A stretch of 64,000 bases of DNA from NCBI GenBank assembly GCA_964550615.1, contig CAZKAB010000006.1, positions 4,337 to 68,336 on the forward strand, given 5' to 3'. The notes under the pieces are model-generated. The model was given only the letters and a program-made list of their open reading frames with translations, searched no databases and was not told where the DNA came from. This DNA comes from M55B144 sp964550615. Its GTDB lineage: Bacteria > Bipolaricaulota > Bipolaricaulia > UBA7950 > UBA9294. Positions within the stretch are counted from its first letter, which is position 1. Every line of letters begins with the position of its first letter. Below, piece by piece: positions 25,545-34,231 of this stretch. The translations under genes were made by a program, and so were the position numbers.

Positions 25545-25573
25545 ATTATAGTTGTCAATGTGGCTCTTGTCAA
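25545..25573 (-). promoter_or_regulatory. Perfect consensus promoter of hup
   Basis: TTGACA (25568-25573), 17 bases, TATAAT (25545-25550) on the minus strand: both boxes and the spacer match the sigma-70 consensus completely. Predicted start near 25538, about 28 bases before the GTG. Confidence 0.85.
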
Positions 25574-25662
25574 GAGGAGAAGGGCATTCTAGCGTTATTG
25601 GACCAGTCGCTGTTACAAGGCCCGCGGTCGGTTTATTGCTTTAGAACGACTCTTGCTGCCAT

Positions 25663-25691
25663 TTGACTTCGCTTTGCTTCCAGAGTAAAGT
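25663..25691 (+). promoter_or_regulatory. Promoter of rpsF-ssb-rpsR
   Basis: TTGACT (25663-25668), 17 bases, TAAAGT (25686-25691). Predicted start near 25698, about 26 bases before the rpsF GTG. Confidence 0.6.
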
Positions 25692-25723
25692 TACTGTTCG
25701 GACAACGACAGCGAGGTGCAAGA

Positions 25724-26011
25724 GTGAAAGAATACGAGATTGTTTACGTCATACGGCCCGATCTCTCAGATGAAGAGCGCACACAGAAAGCGGAGCGCAT
25801 ACACGGCTTGATCACCGAAAAAGGTGGGCAGGTTGACAAGGTAGATGAGTGGGGCAAGAGGATTCTTGCCTACGAGATCAACCACTATACAGAAGGATAT
25901 TATACTTTAGCTCTGTTTCAGATGGCCCCGCAAGAGATCAATCCGGTGTGCGAGCGGCTTAACATCGATGAGGAGATCCTCCGTTACCAGATCGTTGCCC
26001 GCACCAAGTAG
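25724..26011 (+). CDS. rpsF: 30S ribosomal protein S6
   Basis: A 95-residue S6 protein, binding S18 on the 30S platform. It has the typical KEYEIVYVIRPDLSDEE, WGKRILAYEINHYTEGYY and the last strand ILRYQIVART. The start is GTG at 25724, preceded by GCGAGGT. It leads rpsF-ssb-rpsR with gaps of 8 and 3 bases. I see no obvious S6:S18-binding leader structure in the short leader. Confidence 0.95.
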   Translation: MKEYEIVYVIRPDLSDEERTQKAERIHGLITEKGGQVDKVDEWGKRILAYEINHYTEGYYTLALFQMAPQEINPVCERLNIDEEILRYQIVARTK

Positions 26012-26019
26012 GAGGAAGA

Positions 26020-26430
26020 ATGTCGGCGAGCCTCAACAAGGTAATTCTGATCGGCAACCTTACCGCGGATCCCGAGCTTCAATATACTGCGAGCGGTACA
26101 GCGCGCACCAAGTTCAGCATCGCGGTCAACCGACAGTACAAGGATTCTTCTGGACAGTTACAGGAAGACGTTACCTTTGTCCCGATTATTGCCTGGGGAT
26201 CGCAAGCGGAGAACTGTGCCAACTACTTGAGCAAAGGTCGTTCCGTGGCGGTTGAAGGCAGACTGAGGATCAGCAGTTTCGAGACTCAGGAAGGGGAGAA
26301 GAAGAAGATGGTTGAGGTCGTCGCACAGAACGTTCAGTTTCTTGGCGGCGGTCGACCGGCAGGAGAAGCAGGGACGATCCCGCCAAAGAATACGCAATCT
26401 GCCGTTGAAGATGAGGAGGTTCCTTTTTAG
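26020..26430 (+). CDS. ssb: Single-stranded DNA-binding protein
   Basis: A 136-residue protein: an OB fold (SLNKVILIGNLTADPELQYT, FVPIIAWGSQAENCANYLSKG, VEGRLRISSFE) followed by a flexible linker and the acidic tip DEEVPF that recruits repair and replication partners. AGGAGGAAG precedes the ATG. The location between rpsF and rpsR is common in bacteria. Confidence 0.96.
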   Translation: MSASLNKVILIGNLTADPELQYTASGTARTKFSIAVNRQYKDSSGQLQEDVTFVPIIAWGSQAENCANYLSKGRSVAVEGRLRISSFETQEGEKKKMVEVVAQNVQFLGGGRPAGEAGTIPPKNTQSAVEDEEVPF

Positions 26431-26433
26431 GAC

Positions 26434-26685
26434 ATGTTCTACAAACGAAGACGAGTATGTCGAGTCTGCGAGCGGGAGATCGCTCTGGACTACAAGAAAC
26501 CGGAAGAACTGAAGCAATACATGAATCGCTTGGGGAAGATTCTCCCAAAGCGAGCGACACGCCTGTGCACCAAGCATCAGCGTCAAGTGGCGCGCGAGAT
26601 CAACCGCGCACGCAAACTGGCCCTGCTACCCTACATCGGTGAAGCAAAGATGATCCCCGATGCACGGCCGCGAAAAAGGAGATAG
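26434..26685 (+). CDS. rpsR: 30S ribosomal protein S18
   Basis: An 83-residue S18 protein with FYKRRRVCRVC, a possible zinc pair, KPEELKQYMNRLGKILPKRAT and HQRQVAREINRARKLALLPY. It is the last gene of its operon. The rplI gene that often follows is at the far left of this window instead. A hairpin terminator lies 55 bases downstream. Confidence 0.95.
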   Translation: MFYKRRRVCRVCEREIALDYKKPEELKQYMNRLGKILPKRATRLCTKHQRQVAREINRARKLALLPYIGEAKMIPDARPRKRR

Positions 26686-26740
26686 CCGCGGCTGACAGGA
26701 TTGCGCGGTGGCTTCTGGGACGAGATTCCTCGGACAATAA

Positions 26741-26766
26741 ACCCTCCCATGTTCAAGCGGGAGGGT
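26741..26766 (+). terminator. Terminator after rpsR
   Basis: ACCCTCCC (26741-26748) and GGGAGGGT (26759-26766) form a perfect 8-bp GC-rich stem with a 10-base loop, followed by CTTTCCCT on the plus strand. Confidence 0.6.
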
Positions 26767-26801
26767 CTTTCCCTGATTACAGCGGGCAAGATCCTATCGT
26801 T

Positions 26802-27683
26802 GTGCTGCAGGGAGATGAAATTGCCAGCTCCTACGGCACCTGCATACAGATAGAACGCCGCGCGAAGACAACGCTTTCATTACCGCCGCAGGACAAAGCC
26901 GCACGGGCGTTCTTGTCTGAGTTGCGATTGTTGTACGGTGTCGGCAGAGCGCACTGTGCCGAGCTCAGAAAGGCGGGATACTCATCTATACCCGAACTAA
27001 CCGCCCATCCCCGTTGGAGCCGGTCCGCGCTTTCCTTGCTGAACGAATGGCAAGATCCTCTTGAGGCCAAACGGGTGCACGAAACGCTATCTTACTGGCT
27101 TCCTGCGTCACACTCGCTATTCCTTCAGATGCTGGGTCTTGTTCCGCCTGAACGGATTCTGTTCTTCGATCTGGAAACTCTCGGCCTATCGAATGCACCG
27201 ATCATTCTTGCCGCCTTCGGCCTGATCGGCGCAGGAGGCATACGCGTTGTGCAGTACTTGGCGCGTTCTATTGCGGAAGAGATAGCGGTGCTGGAGCAAG
27301 TTGCATACCTCCTTGACCGGGCAGAGCTCGTCTTAAGCTACAACGGAAAATCATTCGACTGGACGTGCCTGAGAGATCGGTTTGCCTATTACGGGATTCC
27401 GTTCCGCTATGAGCCACTCCACATAGATCTGCTGCATCACGCGCGCAGGGCGTTTCGCGACAGCCTACCCGATGCCCGTTTGGGAACGGTAGAAGACATG
27501 ATTCTTGGTGTGCACCGCACTATTGACCTTCCCAGCGAAGCGGTGCCGGAATACTATACCGCGTATCTCAACTCGCACAATCCCGGATCTCTCGTCCCTA
27601 TCGTCAATCACAATCGCCAAGACATCATGTCGCTCGCTCAACTACTTGAGTTCTTGTTGAAGACTGCCGCCGATGCTTCTTGA
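26802..27683 (+). CDS. mrfB: MrfB (YprB)-like DEDDh exonuclease
   Basis: A 293-residue protein. The N-terminal third holds a helix-hairpin-helix-like element LLYGVGRAHCAELRKAGYSS. Residues about 120-290 are a DnaQ-like exonuclease matching B. subtilis YprB/MrfB: ILFFDLETLGLS, LVLSYNGKSFDW, IDLLHHARRAF, LGTVEDMILGV and VNHNRQDIMSLAQ, which carry the DEDD acids. MrfB works with MrfA in excision repair of mitomycin C damage. The start is GTG at 26802, with no clear ribosome binding site. Its end overlaps mrfA by 11 bases. Confidence 0.85.
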   Translation: MLQGDEIASSYGTCIQIERRAKTTLSLPPQDKAARAFLSELRLLYGVGRAHCAELRKAGYSSIPELTAHPRWSRSALSLLNEWQDPLEAKRVHETLSYWLPASHSLFLQMLGLVPPERILFFDLETLGLSNAPIILAAFGLIGAGGIRVVQYLARSIAEEIAVLEQVAYLLDRAELVLSYNGKSFDWTCLRDRFAYYGIPFRYEPLHIDLLHHARRAFRDSLPDARLGTVEDMILGVHRTIDLPSEAVPEYYTAYLNSHNPGSLVPIVNHNRQDIMSLAQLLEFLLKTAADAS

Positions 27684-29898
27684 TATCATCTCTCTGATAG
27701 AGAAAGAACGCTGGTATGAAAGCCAAATCGTTCACGTAGCCCAAGTTGGGGCGACACGTGCGATCCCAGCAACACTGAGTCCGCCCCCACCACTCCACGA
27801 CTATCTCAAGCAACGTGGCGTCAGCCTCTACCGTCACCAGGGAGAAGTAATCGAGGCACTGCGCGCCGGAAGTGACGTGATAATTACCACCCCGACTGCT
27901 TCGGGGAAGACGCTTGCGTTCAACATACCGATATTTGAGACGCTAATCTGCGACCCACAGGCTTGCGCGCTATACATCTACCCTCTCAAGGCATTGGCCA
28001 ACGACCAATTGGAGAAACTTCTCGACATGGAGAAGGCGACGGGTAGCAAGATCAGGCCAAGCGTCTATGACGGCGACACGCCTACCGGAAGACGAGCGCG
28101 TATCAGGCAGGAAGCGCGGATCGTACTCACTAATCCGCATGCCCTTCATTATTATCTCCCGTGGCATCACAAGTGGAGTCGCTTGTTCAGCCATCTGCGT
28201 TACATTGTGATCGACGAGGCGCATCAGTATCGCGGCTTGTTCGGCGCCAATGTAGCGCTTCTTCTCCGGCGCTTATTCCGCATACTCGATCGTTATGGCG
28301 CCTCGCCCCAAGTGGTGCTTGCCTCGGCATCGGTAGCTAATCCGCAAGCATTTGCCCGTGACCTTGCCGGCAGGGACACAGTCGCAGTAACCGAGTCGAC
28401 TTCGGCACGAGGACAAAGACAGGTCTGTTTCTGGGATCATCTGCTCGACCCCAGTTCGGCGATCACTTCCCAGGCGGCGCACCTCCTTGCCTTTCTCTCT
28501 CGATCCGGCGCACAGACCCTGTGTTTCGTCCGTTCACGAGCAATGGCCGAGGTGGTGGCCCGCCGCGCACAGGACCTGGGAGGCCAAGACATCCTATCGT
28601 ATCGCGCCGGTTATCTGCCGCAAGAAAGACGCGACATAGAAAATGGTCTGCGCATGGGAAAGATCAAAGGCGTTGTCTCCACAAGCGCACTTGAAGCAGG
28701 GATTGATATCGGTAGTCTGGATGCGGTTATCCTCGTCGGCTTTCCCGGAAGTCTGCTGTCGGCTTGGCAGCAAGCCGGCCGGGCCGGCCGGGGCACAGAT
28801 CCGTCGCTCGTGTTCTTCATGCCGCAGGAAAACCCACTCGATCGCTACTTCATGCACCATCCGGAAGCTTTCCTCGGGAAAGAGCAATCGCAGATTGTGA
28901 TCAGGTCCGATAACCCTCGCTTGGTAGCAGGACATCTGGTCTGTGCCGCCGCCGAATTTCCACTTCAAGAAGAAGAAGTTGCCCCTTGGGAGAAGGATCT
29001 CCTGATGTCATTGAAGGATAACGGTCTTGTTGCATCCAGTCCGCGTGGGTTCATCTATTGTGGCCAAAGGCGGGCGCACGAATTGGTGGACATGAACGGC
29101 ATCGTGGGCGAAGGCGTGAAGCTGCTCTGTTCAGACGAATTGTTGGAGACGATGGACCCTGTACGTGCGCGCCGCGATGCTTACCCCGGAGCAATTCTCC
29201 TCCACCGCGGTGAGACGTATGTGATTGAAACCCTGGATCTGGAGAGAGGTATCGCTACTGCACGCAAAGAAGAAGTTGATTACTATACCGTCGGCTTGCG
29301 CACATCCGTGAGCGATATCCTCTCCCAGGAGGAAGCGATGGAGAGCGGAGGAATCGCTGTGGCCGTCGGACGAGTGCGGATAACCGAATCCTTCATCGGC
29401 TACAAGACTATGCACTACGATAGAACTGTCTCTGTCGATGCGCTCGACCTTCCACCGCACACATATGAGACCGACGCCATGTGGATCACGCTGCCGCCTG
29501 AAATCCCAGGAATCAGCTTTGAAGCAATGGCCGGAAGCGTGCATGGAGCGGAACATGCCCTCATTGCCATGGCACCGCTACTCGTTCTGTGCGATCAGGA
29601 TGACATCGGCGGCATCTCAACCCCTCTCCATCAGCAGACCGGCGCTCCCACGATCATGATCTATGACGAAATCGAAGGCGGGGCCGGTCTTGCCTCCGTC
29701 CTGTTCAACTCCATCCAGCGGTTGGCGGAGAAGGCCGAAGAAACGGTGGCGGACTGCGAATGCGCACACGGTTGTCCTGCCTGCATCTATGCGCCCAATT
29801 GCGGCAGCCAAAACCGGCCGCTCGACAAGGGTGGCGCAATCACGATCCTTCGTCTTATCGCCGCGGAAACGGGTAAGATCGGCTCATGTCACGGATAG
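27673..29898 (+). CDS. mrfA: MrfA (YprA)-like DEAD/DEAH-box helicase
   Basis: A 741-residue superfamily 2 helicase. Motifs: TPTASGKTLAFNIP (Walker A), ALYIYPLKALANDQ, VLTNPHAL, VIDEAHQYRGLFG (DEAH), LASASVANP, STSALEAGIDIGSLDAV and QQAGRAGRG. The C-terminal DUF1998 domain ends in a cysteine cluster CECAHGCPACIYAPNC, seen in MrfA as a zinc site. With mrfB it forms the mrfAB repair pair, here in the order B then A. It overlaps the next gene by 13 bases. Confidence 0.9.
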   Translation: MLLDIISLIEKERWYESQIVHVAQVGATRAIPATLSPPPPLHDYLKQRGVSLYRHQGEVIEALRAGSDVIITTPTASGKTLAFNIPIFETLICDPQACALYIYPLKALANDQLEKLLDMEKATGSKIRPSVYDGDTPTGRRARIRQEARIVLTNPHALHYYLPWHHKWSRLFSHLRYIVIDEAHQYRGLFGANVALLLRRLFRILDRYGASPQVVLASASVANPQAFARDLAGRDTVAVTESTSARGQRQVCFWDHLLDPSSAITSQAAHLLAFLSRSGAQTLCFVRSRAMAEVVARRAQDLGGQDILSYRAGYLPQERRDIENGLRMGKIKGVVSTSALEAGIDIGSLDAVILVGFPGSLLSAWQQAGRAGRGTDPSLVFFMPQENPLDRYFMHHPEAFLGKEQSQIVIRSDNPRLVAGHLVCAAAEFPLQEEEVAPWEKDLLMSLKDNGLVASSPRGFIYCGQRRAHELVDMNGIVGEGVKLLCSDELLETMDPVRARRDAYPGAILLHRGETYVIETLDLERGIATARKEEVDYYTVGLRTSVSDILSQEEAMESGGIAVAVGRVRITESFIGYKTMHYDRTVSVDALDLPPHTYETDAMWITLPPEIPGISFEAMAGSVHGAEHALIAMAPLLVLCDQDDIGGISTPLHQQTGAPTIMIYDEIEGGAGLASVLFNSIQRLAEKAEETVADCECAHGCPACIYAPNCGSQNRPLDKGGAITILRLIAAETGKIGSCHG

Positions 29899-31022
29899 CG
29901 GCGGTTGTCATGCACGCCCCTCTCGGAGACAGCCCGGGAGAGACGCTGGTAGAGAAAGCGCGCGCAGCGTCGACCATTGATCTCGTCACTACACTTCGCG
30001 TCTCCGGAGTTGAAACGATCGTTCTCGTTGCAGCAGATGCTTCATTAACTGACGCCCTTGGCAAATGCGGTGTGCCAACGATACTCACGACCGCGACGGC
30101 CCCGTTTCACTTCGGACGAGTCTTGCAGCAGGCCGTTGCAGGTCACTCCATAGACGGACTCCTCTATTTCGGAAGCGGGAGCGGCGGGCTGCTCGATGAA
30201 ACCGGAATGCGAACGCTCGTTCGTTTCGCGATGCGCAGAGACTGTGGCGCTTTGTTCAACAACTTCTACAGTTGCGACTTCTGCGCAGTCGCAGATGCGC
30301 AAAAGCTTCTTTCCATAGAGCTTCCCTCGATTGACAATCCGCTCGGATTAACACTCGCCGACGCCGGTATCCCCTGCTTTTCCCTTCCCCGCGATGCAAA
30401 GACTCAGTTTGACATCGACACGCCGACCGATGTTCTTCTCCTCGCAGCGGCCGAACGCGGAAGGACCAGAACCAAGGAACTCCTGCGAACGCTCTCGTAT
30501 AGAATCCCGAACGTGGCCCGGTTGATGGAACTGCTGCGTATTCGCTCCGCTCGCCTGAAGATTGTCGGCCGCGTAAATCCAATGACATGGGCATACTTCG
30601 AGCGAGCAGTGGCCTGTCGCACGAGCGTGATCAGTGAAGGGAGAGGGTTGCGCGCGTATCCAGATGGCAGCGGCACACTCCTCGGCGGCTTTCTGAAAGA
30701 AAAGGGGACAGTCCCCTTTCTTTCGCGTCTGGAAGAGACGGCCGACGGGGCAATTATCGATAGCCGCCCATTGCTTGCAGATGAAGGGCCGATTCCTGCA
30801 CCAAGCGACCGGTTCGCCAGCGATCTATTGATGGATTCTTTGATTGACGACCCGAAATGGCGTGACTTCACGCTTGCAGCCAAGCAAGCGAAGATCCCTG
30901 TCGTCCTGGGCGGGCACTCACTGGTGAATGGTGGGTTGTATCTGCTTGCGGATTCGTGTTGGAAAGATCACGATCTTCCCCGTAGACTTCACCCCGACAC
31001 GATCGGTTGGGAAAAGGAGTGA
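29886..31022 (+). CDS. Nucleotidyltransferase-like protein of unknown role
   Basis: A 378-residue protein. The first 200 residues look like a MobA/CofC-type NTP-transferase fold: RIAAVVMHAPLGDSPGET, LRVSGVETIVLVAAD, a GLLYFGSGSGG segment, and TQFDIDTPTDVLLLAA, a common motif where such domains end. The C-terminal part is unfamiliar and contains KEKGTVPFLSR, encoded by a palindrome that looks inserted. It overlaps mrfA by 13 bases and ends 2 bases before the glyA-gcvT start, so it belongs to this operon. Substrate unknown. Confidence 0.55.
   Translation: MSRIAAVVMHAPLGDSPGETLVEKARAASTIDLVTTLRVSGVETIVLVAADASLTDALGKCGVPTILTTATAPFHFGRVLQQAVAGHSIDGLLYFGSGSGGLLDETGMRTLVRFAMRRDCGALFNNFYSCDFCAVADAQKLLSIELPSIDNPLGLTLADAGIPCFSLPRDAKTQFDIDTPTDVLLLAAAERGRTRTKELLRTLSYRIPNVARLMELLRIRSARLKIVGRVNPMTWAYFERAVACRTSVISEGRGLRAYPDGSGTLLGGFLKEKGTVPFLSRLEETADGAIIDSRPLLADEGPIPAPSDRFASDLLMDSLIDDPKWRDFTLAAKQAKIPVVLGGHSLVNGGLYLLADSCWKDHDLPRRLHPDTIGWEKE
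30695..30724. repeat. Near-perfect palindrome inside a coding region
   Basis: GAAAGAAAAGGGGAC (30695-30709), one centre base, then GTCCCCTTTCTTTC (30711-30724): arms of 14 bp with one extra A on the left. It translates in frame as KEKGTVPFLS. I recall palindromes with an AAAGGGGAC core as dispersed REP-like repeats in some bacterial genomes, which has to be checked here; only one copy was noticed in this window. Confidence 0.55.
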
Positions 31023-31024
31023 CC

Positions 31025-34000
31025 ATGATGAGCGATGCAATCCACATTACGCATATCTTGCAGACCGACCCCCAAACCGCGGCGCTGATCGCCGCCGAGG
31101 AGCGTCGTCAACGCGAGAAGATAATCCTCATCCCCTCAGAGAGCCTCACTCCGTTGCCGGTGCGTGAGGCGCTCGGCTCAGTGTTTACAAGCGTCTACGC
31201 AGAAGGATATCCGCGTGCCGTGATGCGGAAGACGGGCCCCGACCAATTGGCCGATCTCGACATGCAACTTGCCGATCACCGACGTTATGCCGATTGGCGA
31301 TTCTATAAGGGAACGGAGATGGCCGATCTCATTGAGTCGCTCGCCGGTCGCCGCGCTGCGGAGTGTTTTTCCACCCCCGCCTGGCCGGCGGAGAAGATCT
31401 ACGCCAACGTACAGGCACTCTCCGGTGCCGCCGCCAACCTCGCTGTATACGAGGCGTTTGTCAAGCCGGGAGAGACGGTGATGGGAATGGACCTTACAGA
31501 GGGCGGGCACCTGACGCACGGTTCACGATTCAACATCACAGGAAAGCGATACAACATAGTCTCCTATGCTGCCGATCGACGCACAGGCAAGCTTGACTAC
31601 GATCGAATTATGGACCTTGCCAAGCGCCATCGGCCGCGCATGATCATCGGCGGCTTCACCTCGTATCCCTGGCAAGCTGACTGGGACGCGTTTCGCGAGA
31701 TCGCTGACGTCGTTGATGCCGTGCTTCTCGCCGACATTGCTCACACTGCCGGGATGGTAGTGGGGGGAGTCTATCCGAACCCGGTCGGCATCGCCGATGT
31801 AGTCTCTTTCACAACGCACAAGACGTTGTGCGGGCCGCGTGGGGCTGTGATCCTGTCAACCGACCCTGAAATCGCATCACGAATCGACAACGCCATCTTC
31901 CCAGGAGAACAGGGAGGACCGCATGTGAACAAGTTCGCCGCTATCGCGGTTGCGCTGAAGCTCGCGCAAACGGATGAATTCAAGACCCTGCAGCGCCGTA
32001 TTGTTGAAAATGCTTCCTACCTTGCGGACGCGCTCGTGCGGGAGGGCTTGACACTGGCATATGGAGGCACCGACACACATCTGTTGCTTGTCGATCTCAA
32101 GGCAATTGCCAACGATACCGGATTTGTGATGATGGGCGAGATCGCCTCCCGCATTCTCGATCTGGTTGGAATCGTGTGCAACAAGAACACGATTCCAGGG
32201 GATCACAGTGCCGCCGATGCTCACGGGATCAGGCTTGGCACGCCGTGGGCAACTCAACGTGGAATGGCAAAGGAAGAGATGGATGCACTTGCCGCGATCA
32301 TCGCCCGTGTCCTGCGGTCGATACGCCCTTTCTCCTATCTCGGCCTCGCAGGCGATCTCTCCCGCGGGAAGCTTCCGCTTTCGAATCTCGAACAGGCAAG
32401 AAATGCAGTGCGATCACTGATTGAGCACGTCGATCCGGCTGTCGCGGTGCCGGCGGCGCAAGAAGACGGGAATCCATGGATGATTCTGCGCGTACGGGGC
32501 GGCAGGAGCCGAGCGTTGTTACACGAAGCGACGACATCCAATATCCTCACGCTTGCCGTTGATGATAGTCTCTCCACCTTCTTGTTCGATGAGGACGCCA
32601 AGCTAGTGTCGGAGATCGCGGTTGCTTGTGTGGGAGACGAGGACTACATCGTCTTCGCCCCAAGGGCCACTGGCGCAAACGTCAAACGGTGGCTCGACGG
32701 TCTCGCCGACGGGTACATGCTGTTCGACTATGAAGACATCTTCCGGAAGGTACAGGGGCCGGCGCTTATTGAAGAAGTCCTGGAGGAAGATGTGCCGTCA
32801 GCATCGAGGCAATGGTTGGCATCACCAATTCCACAAACAACGCCGGGAGCCGACATCGCTACTCTCTACGTCGAACGACCGGAGATGTTTTTCCTGAACA
32901 AGCCGTACTTTATCGGTCAGGCACAACTCGCCGCTGCTACCGACAGCGTGGAGAAGGAATCGTTCACGTGGGAAGATCGAGATGGAACGTTGAAGCGTAC
33001 GCCGCTCTACGAAGCACACGCGGCTTTGGGCGCGCGCCTCGTGCCGTTTGCTGGCTGGGAGATGCCGATTTGGTACACATCTGCACTGGCGGAGCATCGC
33101 GCCGTTCGACAAGCGGCGGGATTGTTCGATCTCGGACACATGGGCGTTTTCCACGTCACTGGCGACTACGCGACCGAGTTTCTCAACATTGTGACCGCAA
33201 ACTACACCGCCTGGCTGACGGACGGCGAATCACAGTATGCGCATCTGTTCGACCCGGATGGTAACGTAATCGACGATATCTTTGTCTACCGGCGCTCGTG
33301 GGACCGGTATATGGTGGTGGTGAACGCCGCCAATGAGGAGAAGGATTGGGCGTGGTTAACGGGTGTCAATGATGGCCGCTATCTGATCGATCGCGGCATG
33401 CCCGCGCGTGATCCAGGTGTGCAAGTTGATCTTATCGACCTCAAGCGGGAACGCGGCGTAATGGATATCGCCATTCAAGGCCCGCGCAGTCACGAGATCT
33501 TTGAGCAAATCTTCGGTCCAACTCAGAAAGTGAGCGTAGCAGCGCTGAAGCGCACGGAGTTCTGCGAGATCATCGTTGACAACCGCCAGCTGATAGTAGC
33601 TCGTACCGGCTATACCGGTGAGGAGATCGGCTATGAGATATACCTGGCCGCGCGTGACGCGGTCTGGTTGTGGAACAAACTTCTCGAACTGGGGCGCCCG
33701 CTCGGCCTGGTCCCGTGTGGCCTTGCGGCACGCGATTCCACACGCACCGAGGCAGGGTTTCCTTTGTATGGCCATGAACTTGCCGGGGCGTACGACGTGA
33801 ATCCGTTTGAGTCCGGGTTCGGATCCTATGTGAAGCTGCACAAACCGTTCTTCATCGGCCGTGATCGTTGTGTGGAGATGTATACCCATTTGGAGCGCGA
33901 AGTGGTGCGCTTCGAGATCGATGAGGCTGGAGCGCGTCCCGTTCGTGTTGGCGCGGTTGTAACGGACAAGAACGGTACGTGCATTGGACGTGTGACCAGT

Positions 34001-34219
34001 TGTGTCAGCCTGGGCGAACGGCAGGTGGGGCTTGCCCTCGTCGACAAACGCGGTCTTCCCGTAGGCACACCCGTTGCGCTCCTCAACTCTCCGCGACAAG
34101 AGACGGTCAAGCCGATCAGTGAGTTGCAGTCAGGGGATCGCATAACCGTTCCCGTGTCCGCAACCATTGTCCCTCGGTTCCCGGACGCCTCACTCCTGCC
34201 GCCGTCAGGGGGCGAGTGA
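31025..34219 (+). CDS. glyA-gcvT: Serine hydroxymethyltransferase-aminomethyltransferase (GlyA-GcvT) fusion
   Basis: A 1064-residue chain. Residues about 10-440 are a PLP serine hydroxymethyltransferase: EGYPRAVMRKTG, GMDLTEGGHLTHG, and the PLP lysine near 266 in FTTHKTLCGPRGAV (Cys where Arg is usual). Residues about 455-650 resemble a worn GcvT copy (LFDEDAKLVSEIAV, NKPYFIGQAQL). Residues about 658-1064 are a complete T-protein: LVPFAGWEMPIWY, DPDGNVIDDIFVY with the catalytic Asp, RTGYTGEEIGYEIY and KPFFIGRD. AAGGAG precedes ATG 31025. T-protein releases methylene-tetrahydrofolate that the GlyA half can add to glycine, giving serine; the other Gcv subunits are at 15142-18303. Confidence 0.93.
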   Translation: MMSDAIHITHILQTDPQTAALIAAEERRQREKIILIPSESLTPLPVREALGSVFTSVYAEGYPRAVMRKTGPDQLADLDMQLADHRRYADWRFYKGTEMADLIESLAGRRAAECFSTPAWPAEKIYANVQALSGAAANLAVYEAFVKPGETVMGMDLTEGGHLTHGSRFNITGKRYNIVSYAADRRTGKLDYDRIMDLAKRHRPRMIIGGFTSYPWQADWDAFREIADVVDAVLLADIAHTAGMVVGGVYPNPVGIADVVSFTTHKTLCGPRGAVILSTDPEIASRIDNAIFPGEQGGPHVNKFAAIAVALKLAQTDEFKTLQRRIVENASYLADALVREGLTLAYGGTDTHLLLVDLKAIANDTGFVMMGEIASRILDLVGIVCNKNTIPGDHSAADAHGIRLGTPWATQRGMAKEEMDALAAIIARVLRSIRPFSYLGLAGDLSRGKLPLSNLEQARNAVRSLIEHVDPAVAVPAAQEDGNPWMILRVRGGRSRALLHEATTSNILTLAVDDSLSTFLFDEDAKLVSEIAVACVGDEDYIVFAPRATGANVKRWLDGLADGYMLFDYEDIFRKVQGPALIEEVLEEDVPSASRQWLASPIPQTTPGADIATLYVERPEMFFLNKPYFIGQAQLAAATDSVEKESFTWEDRDGTLKRTPLYEAHAALGARLVPFAGWEMPIWYTSALAEHRAVRQAAGLFDLGHMGVFHVTGDYATEFLNIVTANYTAWLTDGESQYAHLFDPDGNVIDDIFVYRRSWDRYMVVVNAANEEKDWAWLTGVNDGRYLIDRGMPARDPGVQVDLIDLKRERGVMDIAIQGPRSHEIFEQIFGPTQKVSVAALKRTEFCEIIVDNRQLIVARTGYTGEEIGYEIYLAARDAVWLWNKLLELGRPLGLVPCGLAARDSTRTEAGFPLYGHELAGAYDVNPFESGFGSYVKLHKPFFIGRDRCVEMYTHLEREVVRFEIDEAGARPVRVGAVVTDKNGTCIGRVTSCVSLGERQVGLALVDKRGLPVGTPVALLNSPRQETVKPISELQSGDRITVPVSATIVPRFPDASLLPPSGGE

Positions 34220-34231
34220 GGCGCGCTCCAT

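Noticed and set aside
33356..34099. 247-residue frame on the minus strand
   Set aside because: It is antisense to the intact GcvT domain and has no domain, ribosome binding site or promoter.
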